Shown: positions 28,601-37,807 of the stretch, piece by piece
Position numbering within the stretch: position 1 is the first letter of the stretch
How the letters are laid out: the number at the start of each line of letters is the position of its first letter
Source: Pontibacter liquoris
GTDB taxonomy: Bacteria > Bacteroidota > Bacteroidia > Cytophagales > Hymenobacteraceae
Direction of reading: 5' to 3'
Assembly (NCBI RefSeq): GCF_022758235.1
Contig: NZ_JALEBG010000001.1
Location: forward strand, 1,550,001 to 1,614,000
DNA length: 64,000 nt
The notes under the pieces: model-generated
What the model saw: the letters and a program-made list of their open reading frames with translations, nothing else
What the model was told of the DNA's origin: nothing
Database searches by the model: none
Made by a program: the position numbers and the translations under genes

Positions 28601-30510
28601 GTAGAAGTGCGTTTTGACCAGAGCTTATACGTGCCTAACGAGGCAACATACTCCACCGAGGCCATTTGGGAAGAGGGGCCCTGGTAAAGTAAAATGTGAG
28701 CTACGTTATCTACCAGCTTACAATCGGCTTTAGTGGTTGTTTTAGCGGATAACTTTAAAACATTGGTCCAGGTTTTACCATCCAGCCGCCAGAGATAGGT
28801 GCCGGTCGCATTTGGCAGTACAGCCCAGTGCTTGCCATCATACGTCCATACTTTTGACTGTGGTTTTTCGCCTGTATTGGTCGATATAGGTAAAGGGTCG
28901 AGGTTGGTTACGGAAGCAAAACCAGCTGTTGTTGTTGGTGGCTGCTGTATCGTATAAGTTTGGCCGCTATTGTAGCCACCTGTTATAGCATTGCCAGTGG
29001 CATCCGTAATGCCGGTGCCGGTGCTATTCAGGTCCAGCCGCAGGGTACCATTGCCGCTCACAGCGCTTGCAGTAACATCAAAGGTGGTGCCGTTGGTGCC
29101 TACTGCAGCCACAGCATCCGGACCTAGTGTACCGTTTGCTGTGCCTGAAACGGAAGTAAGTGCAAAGTCAATTTTGTCAACACCTGTAACCGGCTCCGTA
29201 AAGGTGATACGAAAACTGAGGATCGTAGCATCGGTCGTTTCGGTTGTTGGGTTCTGGCGTGCAATACCCACCACAGAAGGCGCCGTCTGGTCAAATGTAT
29301 AGCTCTGCCCACCTGTATACCCCCCGCTAATGGCGTTACCGGCAGTATCCGTAATGCCGGTAACGGTGGCATTTAGGTCCAGGCGCAGCGTTCCATCGCC
29401 GGCAATGGCGCTAATGGTAACATCATACGTCGCACCATCGGTGCCTGCTGCGGCAACAGCCGTCACGGAACCAGATAGCTGGCCTGCTAAAACTGAAGTT
29501 GTAAAATCGCTTGCGTCTACACCTGTTACCGGTTCAGAAAAAATGGCACGGTAGGTCACGGAGGTGACATTTGTAGACGCTAGTGCAGGCGTTTGCCGAT
29601 CAATGCTGGTAACTGTAGGCGGTGTCTGATCAATAACAGGCGCGGTAGTTACACTATAGGTTGTGGGAGCAGAGGTTGTCGTTGCCCCAGCATTATCTGT
29701 AGCCAGTGCAGTAAGAGTATAGCTTCCTGTAATTGCGGGAATCCAGGTATAGCTATAAGGGCTGGATGTAGCTTCGCCTATCTTATTGCCATTAGCAAAG
29801 TACTCTACTTTTACTAGTGAGCCATCCGGGTCGGAAGCTGTTACGGTTATCGGTACGGCGTCTCCAAAGTACGATTTCGAATTGTTGGTAGGGCTGTTGA
29901 TGGCTACAACCGGTGGTTGGTTGGTGGGAGAGGGTATAGGAGTAATTGGAACAGCTGTCAGCTCCAGATCGAACGCCAGATCCGGACTGTTAGCTTTTGA
30001 TTGATGCACTTCCACGGCTACCGTATTGGTGCCGCTGATGAAAGCAGCGGCGCTAACTGTAACACTCTGCGCAACTGCACCGTTATCTTTGGCATCGGTT
30101 GCCAGCGTAGCGTAGGTAATAGAGCCCGAAGGCAGGTTATTACGGTATACTTCCACGCCGTTAACATACACCACTACACCATCGTCCCGTTTAACATTGA
30201 GGAGGTACGATGTATAAAGCGAAGCATCCGGAATAGAAAAAGTTTTTCTAAAGTAAGTGGTGATGTTCTTATTGCTGGGATTCGTACCATAGCTAACTAT
30301 CGTAGTAGCATCACTGATCCCATAACCAAATTTGGCTGTACCGCTCTTCCAGGCTGCATCATTAAACGCTGGGCCTTGCCAGGTTGTACCCTGGTCTGTG
30401 CTCGTATCCAGATACTTCCAGGTTGATTTATATGGGATCAAGCTGGTCTGTGCTGCCAGGTTTAGTGAAATCAGCAAGGCATATACCAGCAAAAAAGTAG
30501 ATTTCTTCAT
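25660..30510 (-). CDS. Giant secreted LamG/FnIII protein, T9SS substrate
   Basis: I start at the ATG at 30510 (1616 residues): it begins the signal peptide MKKSTFLLVYALLISLNLAAQ, while the ORF extension to 30558 would bury it. Order of domains: a beta-sandwich with a KRDDGVVVYVNGVEVYRN motif (about 20-190), a bacterial Ig domain, two Ig-like repeats of about 105 residues each ending GYTGGQSYTF or similar, a propeller-like region of about 370 residues rich in Trp/Asp, then two FnIII-LamG units, and a C-terminal T9SS type A sorting domain (LLVYPNPFQSQATINF, final LPRGLYIVRLQT). The protein should cross the outer membrane by type IX secretion. It sits at the promoter-distal end of the polysaccharide cluster and may bind the polymer. 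Confidence 0.9.
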   Translation of the reverse strand: MKKSTFLLVYALLISLNLAAQTSLIPYKSTWKYLDTSTDQGTTWQGPAFNDAAWKSGTAKFGYGISDATTIVSYGTNPSNKNITTYFRKTFSIPDASLYTSYLLNVKRDDGVVVYVNGVEVYRNNLPSGSITYATLATDAKDNGAVAQSVTVSAAAFISGTNTVAVEVHQSKANSPDLAFDLELTAVPITPIPSPTNQPPVVAINSPTNNSKSYFGDAVPITVTASDPDGSLVKVEYFANGNKIGEATSSPYSYTWIPAITGSYTLTALATDNAGATTTSAPTTYSVTTAPVIDQTPPTVTSIDRQTPALASTNVTSVTYRAIFSEPVTGVDASDFTTSVLAGQLSGSVTAVAAAGTDGATYDVTISAIAGDGTLRLDLNATVTGITDTAGNAISGGYTGGQSYTFDQTAPSVVGIARQNPTTETTDATILSFRITFTEPVTGVDKIDFALTSVSGTANGTLGPDAVAAVGTNGTTFDVTASAVSGNGTLRLDLNSTGTGITDATGNAITGGYNSGQTYTIQQPPTTTAGFASVTNLDPLPISTNTGEKPQSKVWTYDGKHWAVLPNATGTYLWRLDGKTWTNVLKLSAKTTTKADCKLVDNVAHILLYQGPSSQMASVEYVASLGTYKLWSKRTSTVGLTLDDGVETATIDIDSNGRMWLASAGVSDINVRWSDLPYTNWSSPVTIATGVKDDDICAVIAMPKANKIAVLWSNQITKRFGFKTHTDGASPSDWSADEAPLSNAALDVGNGMADDHMNMALANDGTLYCAVKTSYDTKGYPKLILMVRRASGSWDNLYEISQAGTRPIVVLNEANTKFRVVYSSQEFGGDILYRESATASIQLSPQLTLIKGGTYDNSTSTKANFNSEVVILASSTTEAVGVLASDGPSTNMEPSAPVLASPVNTATGVEVAPTLKWNSVSGAQSYQVQVSTAADFASTVYDEGTTSTSAPVSGLAFNTNYFWRVKAVNAAGSSWSPIWSFTTKAASANPLVGNWKMDEGSGTTLADASEYNNKATTTGNPTWVTGVLGQAVKLDGATQYATVSNSASLSITGSITLAAWIKPEKTATQYILKKGIQGSTDGYELSLASTGRVFFRFNQATGSDTYRQNSLASYPVDGNTWMHIAATYNGSVIKIYINGVENSSKTLTAPPSINANNLALAIGAQSDGASKFQGAIDEVRIYNTALSADQIKELASATTTPIALAAPVLVSPANAATGIELAPTLSWNGSSGATSYQMQVSPTADFATTVIDKAVITTSSSISGLAYNTNYFWHVKASNAEGSSNWSATWSFQTISAPTGPLVGNWKMEEGSGTTLLDDSEYKNKATTVGNPTWVTGVSGQAVKLDGTAQYATVPDNTSLDITNSITLAAWIKPEKIATQYILKKATQATVDGYELSLANTGRVFFRFNQATGSDTYRQNSLASYPVDGNTWMHIAATYNGSVIKIYINGVENSSKTLTAPPSINANNLALAIGAQSDGASKFQGAIDEVRVYNTALSATQIKDLATITAPAITTVSSAAAHALTPEEAGKNDLLVYPNPFQSQATINFTLTSDINYTVALYDSKGVQVAELKRGRAIAGVQNKVIVDGTALPRGLYIVRLQTAKGSKAAKLLLNR
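26018..26300 (-). repeat. LamG repeat, copy 2
   Basis: Near-identical at the DNA level to 26951-27233 (offset 933 bp, that is 311 codons). It encodes the second half of the second LamG domain, including FRFNQATGSDTYRQNSLAS and INANNLALAIGAQSDG, which are the same in both copies. Only scattered single-base differences are visible, mostly silent. Confidence 0.85.
26951..27233 (-). repeat. LamG repeat, copy 1
   Basis: Partner of 26018-26300. The flanking FnIII parts are more diverged than this block, so identity is concentrated in the LamG half, suggesting recent duplication or gene conversion within the gene. Confidence 0.85.
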
Positions 30511-30898
30511 AGAATCGCAATAAAAGTGACAAACTACGATTGCAGTATTCATGATCAATCAGATGCTTTGAAGTCTAAAACTAAAAAGGTCTGTACGCGA
30601 GGGTGTGGTAAAATGCAGGTATGCTTAACTACAAAAGTTTATAGGTTATATTCCTAAAAGAACAATAAGTTATACTATTTTACTGGTTTTCTGGTGGAGA
30701 TAATTATATAATGGGCGCAGGTACCCATTTGGCAAGTAGGCAAAGAATATTTTTAATTAAAATATCAATATTTATACTTTTGTTTTTGATTTTGATAAAA
30801 TGAGTTTAAAAACAGTGCAAAATCGCGTGATAAGATTTATTTGCGGTCAATAGGAACACTGTTTAGCTTTATTATTTCCTGTTGTCAGGTAGTATAAC
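30511..30898. other. AT-rich gap upstream of the giant gene
   Basis: About 390 bp between the TIM-barrel gene and the giant LamG gene. No ORF, RNA or clear terminator is visible; one TATACTT copy lies near 30773. The length and AT content suggest that the giant gene has its own promoter. Confidence 0.4.
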
Positions 30899-31783
30899 TT
30901 ATGAAACAGGAACCTCTACCTGTTGGAGTTGATCATACTTGTTGATAAAGGATACGGTCTCTTCGATATTCACTTTGCTTGATGCCCCGAACAGGATGGA
31001 CTCGACGTTTTTTAGGTTAGCAACGTATTCAATCGCTTCTTTGGGTGGAATAGCTCCGGCCGCAAGCACTTGCATCGCTATCACTCGGGCAGTGGTGTTT
31101 TCGAGGGTAGCTTCATACAATTCTCTTCCTCCGGACATTCTGAAACCGAGCTTATTTATGGAGGTGCAGATAATTGGTTCGTGTATACCCACCTGCTGAA
31201 GGGTATGTATGAGCTTCGGCATATTCATGGTTATAAAGCCAGCTTCTGCATGATATTTTTTCTGCACATACTCCTGAAAGGCCTTAAGCACATCTTTCAT
31301 ACCCAGCCCTAGCAGCATATCGGTAATAACATTTTGCAGGAAGATAACCGGTGTTTCTATGCCTTTAAACATTTTCATTTCCGCATCAACCAACAACTCC
31401 ATAATAGCTAAATAATCTTTTGAGAAGTAGGCCATGCCTCCTTTCAGAAAGGAGCCGAACATATTACCAGGCACATACTCTTTGAGCGTGCCTACTATCC
31501 CTAATTCTGTTACAGCGTTAGCATATTTATGGGCATAGGGCATGCAGGGATAAATTTTAAAGCCGCCATACTTTGCCGGGTTAGCTCGTATATAATCGCA
31601 GATGCTGGCAATCCTGTCATGCGTGGTGCACATAAAGGTGTTAATGCCGGCCTCTATGGCATAATCCAATGTCCGGATGATGGCATGGTCGTTCTTAAAC
31701 TTTATAGACTGGCTCCTGGATTTTTCATCCGAAATGTGATTGACAGCAAAAAACTGATTGTCTCCAAAAAGTATACGTTCCAT
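30899..31783 (-). CDS. TIM-barrel protein, aldo/keto-reductase-like
   Basis: A 294-residue soluble protein. Start MERILFGDNQFFAVNH, a repeated pattern of beta strand and helix, and the end LKNVESILFGASSKVNIEETV are reminiscent of aldo/keto reductase or radical-free TIM-barrel proteins, in which the last motif binds cofactor phosphate. I cannot find the AKR catalytic tetrad, so the function is open. Its ATG is 2 bp after the stop of the Gfo/Idh gene, so both are translationally coupled and probably act in one pathway, perhaps making or modifying a nucleotide sugar. It is near the end of the biosynthetic operon. Confidence 0.6.
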   Translation of the reverse strand: MERILFGDNQFFAVNHISDEKSRSQSIKFKNDHAIIRTLDYAIEAGINTFMCTTHDRIASICDYIRANPAKYGGFKIYPCMPYAHKYANAVTELGIVGTLKEYVPGNMFGSFLKGGMAYFSKDYLAIMELLVDAEMKMFKGIETPVIFLQNVITDMLLGLGMKDVLKAFQEYVQKKYHAEAGFITMNMPKLIHTLQQVGIHEPIICTSINKLGFRMSGGRELYEATLENTTARVIAMQVLAAGAIPPKEAIEYVANLKNVESILFGASSKVNIEETVSFINKYDQLQQVEVPVS

Positions 31784-31785
31784 AA

Positions 31786-32799
31786 CTACTGGTTTATGCT
31801 TTCTTTGATCATTGAAATTACTTTATCTGTGTACCAGGCACTCTTAAAGTTATTGATGGAATTAGGTACTCTTCCCTGCACTGCTCTAATAAAATAATCC
31901 ACCTGTGCCGAGTATTCTTCCCCGCGTAAATAGAAGTCTACCGGATCGGTCAGGTCGGTAACATACTTCACGTTCCATCCCTTGGTATAATCCGCAGGGC
32001 AGGCCGATGTCTTAAAATAAACTTTCAACTCATTCGCATCGGAGATGATTTTGCCTTTGCTGCCGATAATGGTTAAGGAAGTTGCCATTTTGCGGTAAGT
32101 CTCGTCGCTCCAGTTCACCGACAATACGCCTGTCACATCGGTGCTCAACTCCAATAATGAGGTGACCGAGTCCTCTACATGCCTGGAGTAAAGAGATTTA
32201 ATAATAGATCCTCTTACTTTGGATACAGGGCCTACGATATGGTTGATGAGGTCTATCACATGTGAGGCATAATCTAACAGGCAACCTCCTCCTTCCGACG
32301 GATCTGATCGCCAGTTATCCTGCTTTTCCCGAATAACAACCGGTCCATAGGATTCTCCGGTAAAATGCTGTATCTGTCCTAAATAGCCTCCCGCGATAAT
32401 CTTTTTTACCTCCTGAAAGGTGCCGATAAACTTGTTGTGATAGCCCACCTGGTTCACTACCGCCTGCTCACTGGCAAGTTCAACAAGTTCTTTCCCTTCC
32501 TGATTTGTCAAGCAAAGCGGTTTTTCAGAGAAGACGTGTTTTTTGGCCTGCAGTACTCTTTTTACAATTTTAGAGTGGAACCGGGTAGGAACGGCAACAA
32601 ACACGGCATCCGGGTTCGCCTTTCTGAGCATTTCTTCAAAATCGGTGTAACAGGGGTATGACGAGAATTTCTTTAGAACATCCAATACCAGATGCGAGGT
32701 GTCGCTAACGCCTACAATCTCTACATCGGGATGCCCGCCTAGAATAGCTAAATGCGAAATCCCCATTTTACCGGCACCTATTAATGCTACCTTAACCAT
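31786..32799 (-). CDS. Gfo/Idh/MocA-family oxidoreductase
   Basis: A 337-residue NAD(P)-dependent sugar oxidoreductase. The Rossmann start is KVALIGAGKMGISHLAI; AVPTRFHSKIV and the conserved EKPLC motif (lysine of the active site) follow; the C-terminal half has GGGCLLDYASHVIDLINH, with the catalytic His. Members oxidise or reduce sugars, often as UDP or CDP derivatives, in polysaccharide clusters. Coupled to the downstream TIM-barrel gene by a 2-bp gap. Confidence 0.9.
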   Translation of the reverse strand: MVKVALIGAGKMGISHLAILGGHPDVEIVGVSDTSHLVLDVLKKFSSYPCYTDFEEMLRKANPDAVFVAVPTRFHSKIVKRVLQAKKHVFSEKPLCLTNQEGKELVELASEQAVVNQVGYHNKFIGTFQEVKKIIAGGYLGQIQHFTGESYGPVVIREKQDNWRSDPSEGGGCLLDYASHVIDLINHIVGPVSKVRGSIIKSLYSRHVEDSVTSLLELSTDVTGVLSVNWSDETYRKMATSLTIIGSKGKIISDANELKVYFKTSACPADYTKGWNVKYVTDLTDPVDFYLRGEEYSAQVDYFIRAVQGRVPNSINNFKSAWYTDKVISMIKESINQ

Positions 32800-32857
32800 A
32801 GTTTATAAGATTTTTATTTTTGATACTGTTCGTCAGAGGAGGTATGGTACCACCAAC

Positions 32858-33940
32858 TTATTTGCTGCGGCTTGTTAATATGCTTTTGTATTTAGTCGCT
32901 ATCAACTCCCATTTATACCTGGCTTCGGCTATTTGCTTTAGCTCATTCCCAACAAAAGAAAGGTCAAGAGAATGATAGTTTTCCAGCAAGCTGGTCAGTT
33001 CCTGGGCGTTGCTGAAATAAAACGCCTTGTTTTCAGAAGTATGTTCGTTGTAGCCCGAGGCAAAAGCAAACACCGGGAGGCCCAGATACATTGCCTCTAC
33101 CAGCGAAGGGTTTGTGCCGCCGGCGGAGTGCCCGTGAATATAAACAGCGCAGTTACTCCTCAGCACGTCAAGTTCGGGGCGGTAGTAAATAGCCTCCAGT
33201 AAGTGCAGGTTCTCTCTATTCTGATAACTGGCTTTGAGGCTTTTGCCATACTTTGAGTTTTGCCAGTTACCCACCAAAACCAGGGGAATAGCACCCTGGT
33301 TGCTGAACGCTTCCAGGAGCATGTCGATGTTATTATCGGATTGGATGCGTGCGACTGAGAAGGCATAGTCTGAGGCTAGGAAGGGATATTTTTTCAAATA
33401 AGCCTCCGATACCTCCTGCTTTACTGCCTGGTCTCCTCCGTACGTGATCAGTTCACTTTCGCGATTGTATTCCTGGGTGATATACTGCTGAATACCAGTA
33501 TTGTCGGATACAATCTGTCCGCTATACTTTAAAAGAAGCTTTTCTGCTGTTTTGATAACTTTCTGCGCAGGCACCGACCATTTATCGCGTTTCCAGTCCA
33601 AGCCGCCGATATTTACAACAAGCCGGGATTTATACTTTTGTAGAAAGGGCATTGCAAAACCACCGCCAAAGCCGAGTAGCAATACTTTGTCATACTTTGG
33701 CAGAGCATCGAACAGGGCCAAAGAATCATACAGTATTCCAATTGCGCCATGAGAAGTAAGCGGAATATACTTGAGCCTGGCCCCGTGATATGTTTTATCC
33801 TTACAGGCCTGGTCTACAGAAGAGCAATAAACAGTTATGTCAATGTCTTTTGTAAGATGCGTTACCAGGTACTCGGCAAGGGTTTCAAAGCCGCCATACG
33901 TATTTGGAATGCCCCGAGTGCCAACTATAGCGATGCGCAT
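32858..33940 (-). CDS. Glycosyltransferase, DUF1972/GT4 type
   Basis: A 360-residue GT-B glycosyltransferase. It starts RIAIVGTRGIPNTYGGFETLAEYL, the DUF1972 signature of Cps2T/RfaB-like rhamnosyl- or hexosyltransferases. The donor-binding part has GHSAGGTNPSLVEAMYLGLPV with the E-x7-E-like arrangement of family GT4. It should add a sugar to the lipid-linked repeat unit on the cytoplasmic side of the inner membrane. Confidence 0.92.
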   Translation of the reverse strand: MRIAIVGTRGIPNTYGGFETLAEYLVTHLTKDIDITVYCSSVDQACKDKTYHGARLKYIPLTSHGAIGILYDSLALFDALPKYDKVLLLGFGGGFAMPFLQKYKSRLVVNIGGLDWKRDKWSVPAQKVIKTAEKLLLKYSGQIVSDNTGIQQYITQEYNRESELITYGGDQAVKQEVSEAYLKKYPFLASDYAFSVARIQSDNNIDMLLEAFSNQGAIPLVLVGNWQNSKYGKSLKASYQNRENLHLLEAIYYRPELDVLRSNCAVYIHGHSAGGTNPSLVEAMYLGLPVFAFASGYNEHTSENKAFYFSNAQELTSLLENYHSLDLSFVGNELKQIAEARYKWELIATKYKSILTSRSK

Positions 33941-34077
33941 AAGAGTAGTAATGAGTAGTTGATAGATCAGCAGGAGTACTCAGAGTAGGAGAGAAGCACT
34001 ACAAAGGCGGGCAAAGGCAACTAGCGTCCGCTTACCAGTAACATCAGAATGCATTCATGGCTAATTTCAATATGTTT

Positions 34078-35157
34078 CTACAGCACAGCTTTATAAGCCT
34101 CTAACGTTTGCCTAGCAGCTTGTTCCCAGGTATAACTTTGCTGTATATGATTTTGTAACAGGCTGCTCCTGGGTGCCTCATACGCTTTCAGAACAGCATG
34201 GCGTATTGACTGCACATCATCTGGCTCGCAGTAGTAAGCCAGATCACGAAAGTATTCTTCCGTATCGCCCTTTTTTGTAATGACAATATTACAACCCATG
34301 GCTGCTGCCTCCAGCGAACTCAGGCCTGTGGTTTCGAACCAACTGGGCAGCACATGCACCTTGGCAGCTTTATAAATTCGGACGAGCTCCTTATGATCAA
34401 CATGATCGATAAAGCGGATATGCGGAACGGTTGCAGCAAGTTTACGGCACTCCGCATAGTATGCTCTTTGGTTTAAAGCAGGTTTCCCGATGATAGTCAA
34501 AGGTATGGCTGTATCGATCATGGCTTTCACCAGGTTCAGCTGATTTTTTAACCCCTCGATTCTGCCAACGCACAGCACGTGATTCTTAAAACCCGGGTTT
34601 TCGTCTACTGCTGCGTTAAAGACCTGCGGATCGATCGCATTCACGACTTTTTGGTAGGGATGTTCCATGCCTGAGAAATTACACAAGCGCCTGTACTCGC
34701 TATGAGAATTTGGCAGCAACACGCTACATCGCGCAAGTATAAATTTTATAGCCTTGTCCTGGCCGTGAAGTAAAAAATAGGATGATTTAATTTTATCTCC
34801 TTTTACAAGGTAGCGGGCTATTACCTTCAGGTATTCGATCTGGCCCCTTGTTAAGAGCCGGAAAAGTAAGCCAGATAGGCCATTCCGTGCATTCTTATCA
34901 AATTCAGAGAAATCAGCAAAGATGGTAGAGACTACAAATGGTACTTCACTTTTAATATGCGGCAAGATATCATCGGGCCTGATGAGGTTAAAAAAGTGAA
35001 TCAGATCATACCTTGTATAGTCTACCTGCTCATGAGCCAACGCAATTTCTACTGTTACACCTAATAGCCGTAGGTACTTTGCCGTCATTTCAAGCTGTGT
35101 GGTATCTCCCCCGGGAGAAGTATAAAGCGTACTTCTGGCGATCATTAAAATATTCAT
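34078..35157 (-). CDS. Glycosyltransferase family 4
   Basis: A 359-residue GT-B enzyme. The N-terminal motif is MIARSTLYTSPGGDTTQLE; the C-terminal nucleotide-sugar domain has VGRIEGLKNQLNLVKAM and the conserved PSWFETTGLSSLEAAAMGC (E-x7-E site). Acceptor and sugar are not predictable. Second GT of the operon. AAGTATA copies lie inside near 34740 and 35120. Confidence 0.9.
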   Translation of the reverse strand: MNILMIARSTLYTSPGGDTTQLEMTAKYLRLLGVTVEIALAHEQVDYTRYDLIHFFNLIRPDDILPHIKSEVPFVVSTIFADFSEFDKNARNGLSGLLFRLLTRGQIEYLKVIARYLVKGDKIKSSYFLLHGQDKAIKFILARCSVLLPNSHSEYRRLCNFSGMEHPYQKVVNAIDPQVFNAAVDENPGFKNHVLCVGRIEGLKNQLNLVKAMIDTAIPLTIIGKPALNQRAYYAECRKLAATVPHIRFIDHVDHKELVRIYKAAKVHVLPSWFETTGLSSLEAAAMGCNIVITKKGDTEEYFRDLAYYCEPDDVQSIRHAVLKAYEAPRSSLLQNHIQQSYTWEQAARQTLEAYKAVL

Positions 35158-35227
35158 GGCGGCATACTTTCTGAAGCTTCAAATGAGTTGCGGAATAGCG
35201 AAGCAGGCTTAAATGTAGCAATCGGCT

Positions 35228-36313
35228 TTAATTGTTTTGCTTTTGACTAAGTGCCTTTTTAAGGCCTTCGAGTGGCTTATCTGATGAATTCTTGGAAGGC
35301 GTCAGCCAAGCGCCTTCGCCATATTCGTTCCAGGCATAAAGCAGTGCAACCTGCTCTTTGGTGGTTTGGGTTTGATGTAGCCGCATCCATCTGACAAGCG
35401 ATTGTATGGAACGGAATACCGAGCCCGATGAAAAGCCCACATAGTATGGCTTAGTGTTATAGTTATTCGAGGAATCAGCCCAGGGGCGTGGATCCCAGTT
35501 TAAGGTCGCTACTGGTATATAGGGCAGTTTACTTACCGCAGAAATCCTGTCCCAGATCATTCTTTCAGAATTGATCAGGCTATCTATCGGGATCTGGCGG
35601 CTTACCCGATTTTTATAACCAGCTTTATGAAGATTATACGCTGTCGTTATATCAAAACCACACGCTTTTGCTTTTAAAGCTACATCGGGGTAGGAGCCAA
35701 CGCATGCCGCGATTGTCACGCCATTTAGGCCCTCTTTACGAGCACTATCTCTCAAATAGTTGAGCGCTTCCTTTACTTTTGCGGTGGTACCAAACTGCTT
35801 AATTAATGAGTTTACTTCAAAAATGATCAGCAGCGGCTTACCATCTACGGTGAGGTACGAACTTGTTTTAAATTGTTTTATCCATTCGGCTGAAACTTTA
35901 TGCCAGTCAGCAGGACCGATTTCATTTCCTTCGTGGTTGGCAATCAGCAAACAATGTTTTAAGCGGTTACGGTTTGGCGAATTATGGTATAGATTCAGGA
36001 TCGTATTAGATTCAGTAAGTGGTTTGTTTTTCTTGAAATACCAGCAAAAGCTAAAGAAAGATAAACCGGCATCGGCAGCTTCATTAATTTGGGCATCCAT
36101 TACAGCCTGGGTACTTGTAACCCATCCCCATTTGGGTTCTCTTTCAGGAAAAGAGTCACGAAGCGCTTCGGTTACGTGCTTGCTATCCGCTTTCCAGCCA
36201 TTAAAATAATACGCTCCTAAAGTAATAGGTTTGCCAGCATCAGGAGTCTTGTCTTGAGAACGGAAGGCATGTGCGGTTAAGAATACCAGCAGGATCAAGG
36301 CTATTTTATACAT
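35228..36313 (-). CDS. Exported GH99/WbsX-like protein
   Basis: A 361-residue protein with an N-terminal hydrophobic signal (YKIALILLVFLTAHAF) and then a domain like the WbsX/GH99-GH71 group: GAYYFNGW at the start, LSFFSFCWYFKKNK in the middle, and ALLYAWNEYGEGAWLTPS near the end, the last being diagnostic for that family. WbsX relatives are usual in O-antigen loci, normally without a signal peptide. Here export suggests a role in the periplasm, for example trimming or modifying the polymer, or adding a sugar there; this is inference. Confidence 0.8.
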   Translation of the reverse strand: MYKIALILLVFLTAHAFRSQDKTPDAGKPITLGAYYFNGWKADSKHVTEALRDSFPEREPKWGWVTSTQAVMDAQINEAADAGLSFFSFCWYFKKNKPLTESNTILNLYHNSPNRNRLKHCLLIANHEGNEIGPADWHKVSAEWIKQFKTSSYLTVDGKPLLIIFEVNSLIKQFGTTAKVKEALNYLRDSARKEGLNGVTIAACVGSYPDVALKAKACGFDITTAYNLHKAGYKNRVSRQIPIDSLINSERMIWDRISAVSKLPYIPVATLNWDPRPWADSSNNYNTKPYYVGFSSGSVFRSIQSLVRWMRLHQTQTTKEQVALLYAWNEYGEGAWLTPSKNSSDKPLEGLKKALSQKQNN

Positions 36314-36447
36314 AAGCTTTAACGTATAGAACTAAACCAGATAGAGACAATAGGATAATCCACTTCAATAGGCCTTTATAATCCGATAGGTGATGTCATC
36401 CACATCGCAAAAGCAATGATGTAGCGGAAGTTGTTCCCGGGCACGTG

Positions 36448-37761
36448 TTAATGAAATGCTTTAGCATGCGCTTTACTTTCATGCTTATGGGAAAGAGTTA
36501 TTTCTTTCCGTTGGATACATCCCCAAATTAATCCGATGATAATAGGCACGGAGGCATTACCTTGACCGAAAAGGCCGGTCATGGTAAAAGTATTTAACAA
36601 CACCATTATACTTAAGCCGGATAAAAACTGGTAAAGAAGGTAAAGCTCCTCATCCTGGTTGGCAGAATGACCTACTTTTGCAAACCCGATATTATATAGA
36701 AAGATAAGGTATAGCAGTAACCCCGCAACCCCGCATTTTACCAGCAGCAGTACATATCCATTATGTAGGATAGGTACCTTTTCGTAATCCTTATCAGCTA
36801 ATTTCATGATCAGCTCCAGATCAACAACAGATCCGAAACCAAAGCCTGCAAACTTCTGTAGCGTGGTGCCCCGGTTAAATTTCTTCACGCCCTGAGATGC
36901 TTCATAGCCTCGCCAGTTGTCATTAATATCTGCCAGGGCCGCAGCATAGCTGTCTTTTGAATTCCAGAATACCTCGTCAGGAATGCGCTCGAATTTGTCT
37001 ACCAGGGTGGTGACGTAGGCATTTGGCGGCAGAAAGGATATCAGCAGCCCGGATAAGAAAACCATTGCTATAACCAGGAAGGTAGCAAAAGGCAAATGCC
37101 TGTTTCTATTTGAAAAAAAATAACGGATGGTGATGTATTCACTTAAGAAAAATACTAGTACGCCCAGTGTTATAATCATGGTGCGTGAAAAGTATAATGT
37201 AAAAGAAATCAGAATAATTAGAATAAAGAAGTTTGTTAATAAAGGGATGGAGGGGATCAACTTCCTTAAATTTTTATTAAAGATGCGGGCAAAGAAGAGA
37301 CCCAGTAGAATGGCTTCGTTCAGGTTTGTTGTACCGGTTGCCCTTCTGTATTGCAGCAGCGAATCGTAGTGGCCGAAGGTTGTAACTACCAACCAGATGT
37401 GCATAACAGACGATAAGGCCACAATCAAAGTAAAAGCGAGAAAAAAGGTATTTAAATCTTTTACATATTTACTTAGTAAAGCTCCCCCAAAAAAGTAAGG
37501 TATCACTCCGAAGAACAGAAAAATATCCCTGTAAAAGTCACGGTTTATACTTCGCAGACTAAGAAAGCCAACTGATAAACCGATAAAGGATAATAGTAAA
37601 ACAGGCGCAAGTACAGAGAAGGAAGATCTGTAGATAGTTGGTTTATCCAGAGGAAGCAGGATGAATAAAGCGGTACAGAGCAAGATAAAATCAAGCTCCT
37701 TGCTTATAAATTGATTCATTCCTGCCACCAGCAGCGCCAGCAAAAGAATACTATGCTTCAT
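36448..37761 (-). CDS. O-antigen polymerase/ligase family protein (Wzy-like)
   Basis: A 437-residue integral membrane protein with about ten to twelve TM segments and one large periplasmic loop (about residues 235-330, containing GTTLQKFAGFGFGSVVD), as in Wzy polymerases and WaaL ligases. No cofactor motif is expected. Its neighbour encodes Wzx, so it probably polymerises the exported repeat units. Confidence 0.8.
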   Translation of the reverse strand: MKHSILLLALLVAGMNQFISKELDFILLCTALFILLPLDKPTIYRSSFSVLAPVLLLSFIGLSVGFLSLRSINRDFYRDIFLFFGVIPYFFGGALLSKYVKDLNTFFLAFTLIVALSSVMHIWLVVTTFGHYDSLLQYRRATGTTNLNEAILLGLFFARIFNKNLRKLIPSIPLLTNFFILIILISFTLYFSRTMIITLGVLVFFLSEYITIRYFFSNRNRHLPFATFLVIAMVFLSGLLISFLPPNAYVTTLVDKFERIPDEVFWNSKDSYAAALADINDNWRGYEASQGVKKFNRGTTLQKFAGFGFGSVVDLELIMKLADKDYEKVPILHNGYVLLLVKCGVAGLLLYLIFLYNIGFAKVGHSANQDEELYLLYQFLSGLSIMVLLNTFTMTGLFGQGNASVPIIIGLIWGCIQRKEITLSHKHESKAHAKAFH

Positions 37762-37807
37762 AGGGAATCAATTGAATGAAAAACTCAGATAAGCTGAACG
37801 GAAAATA

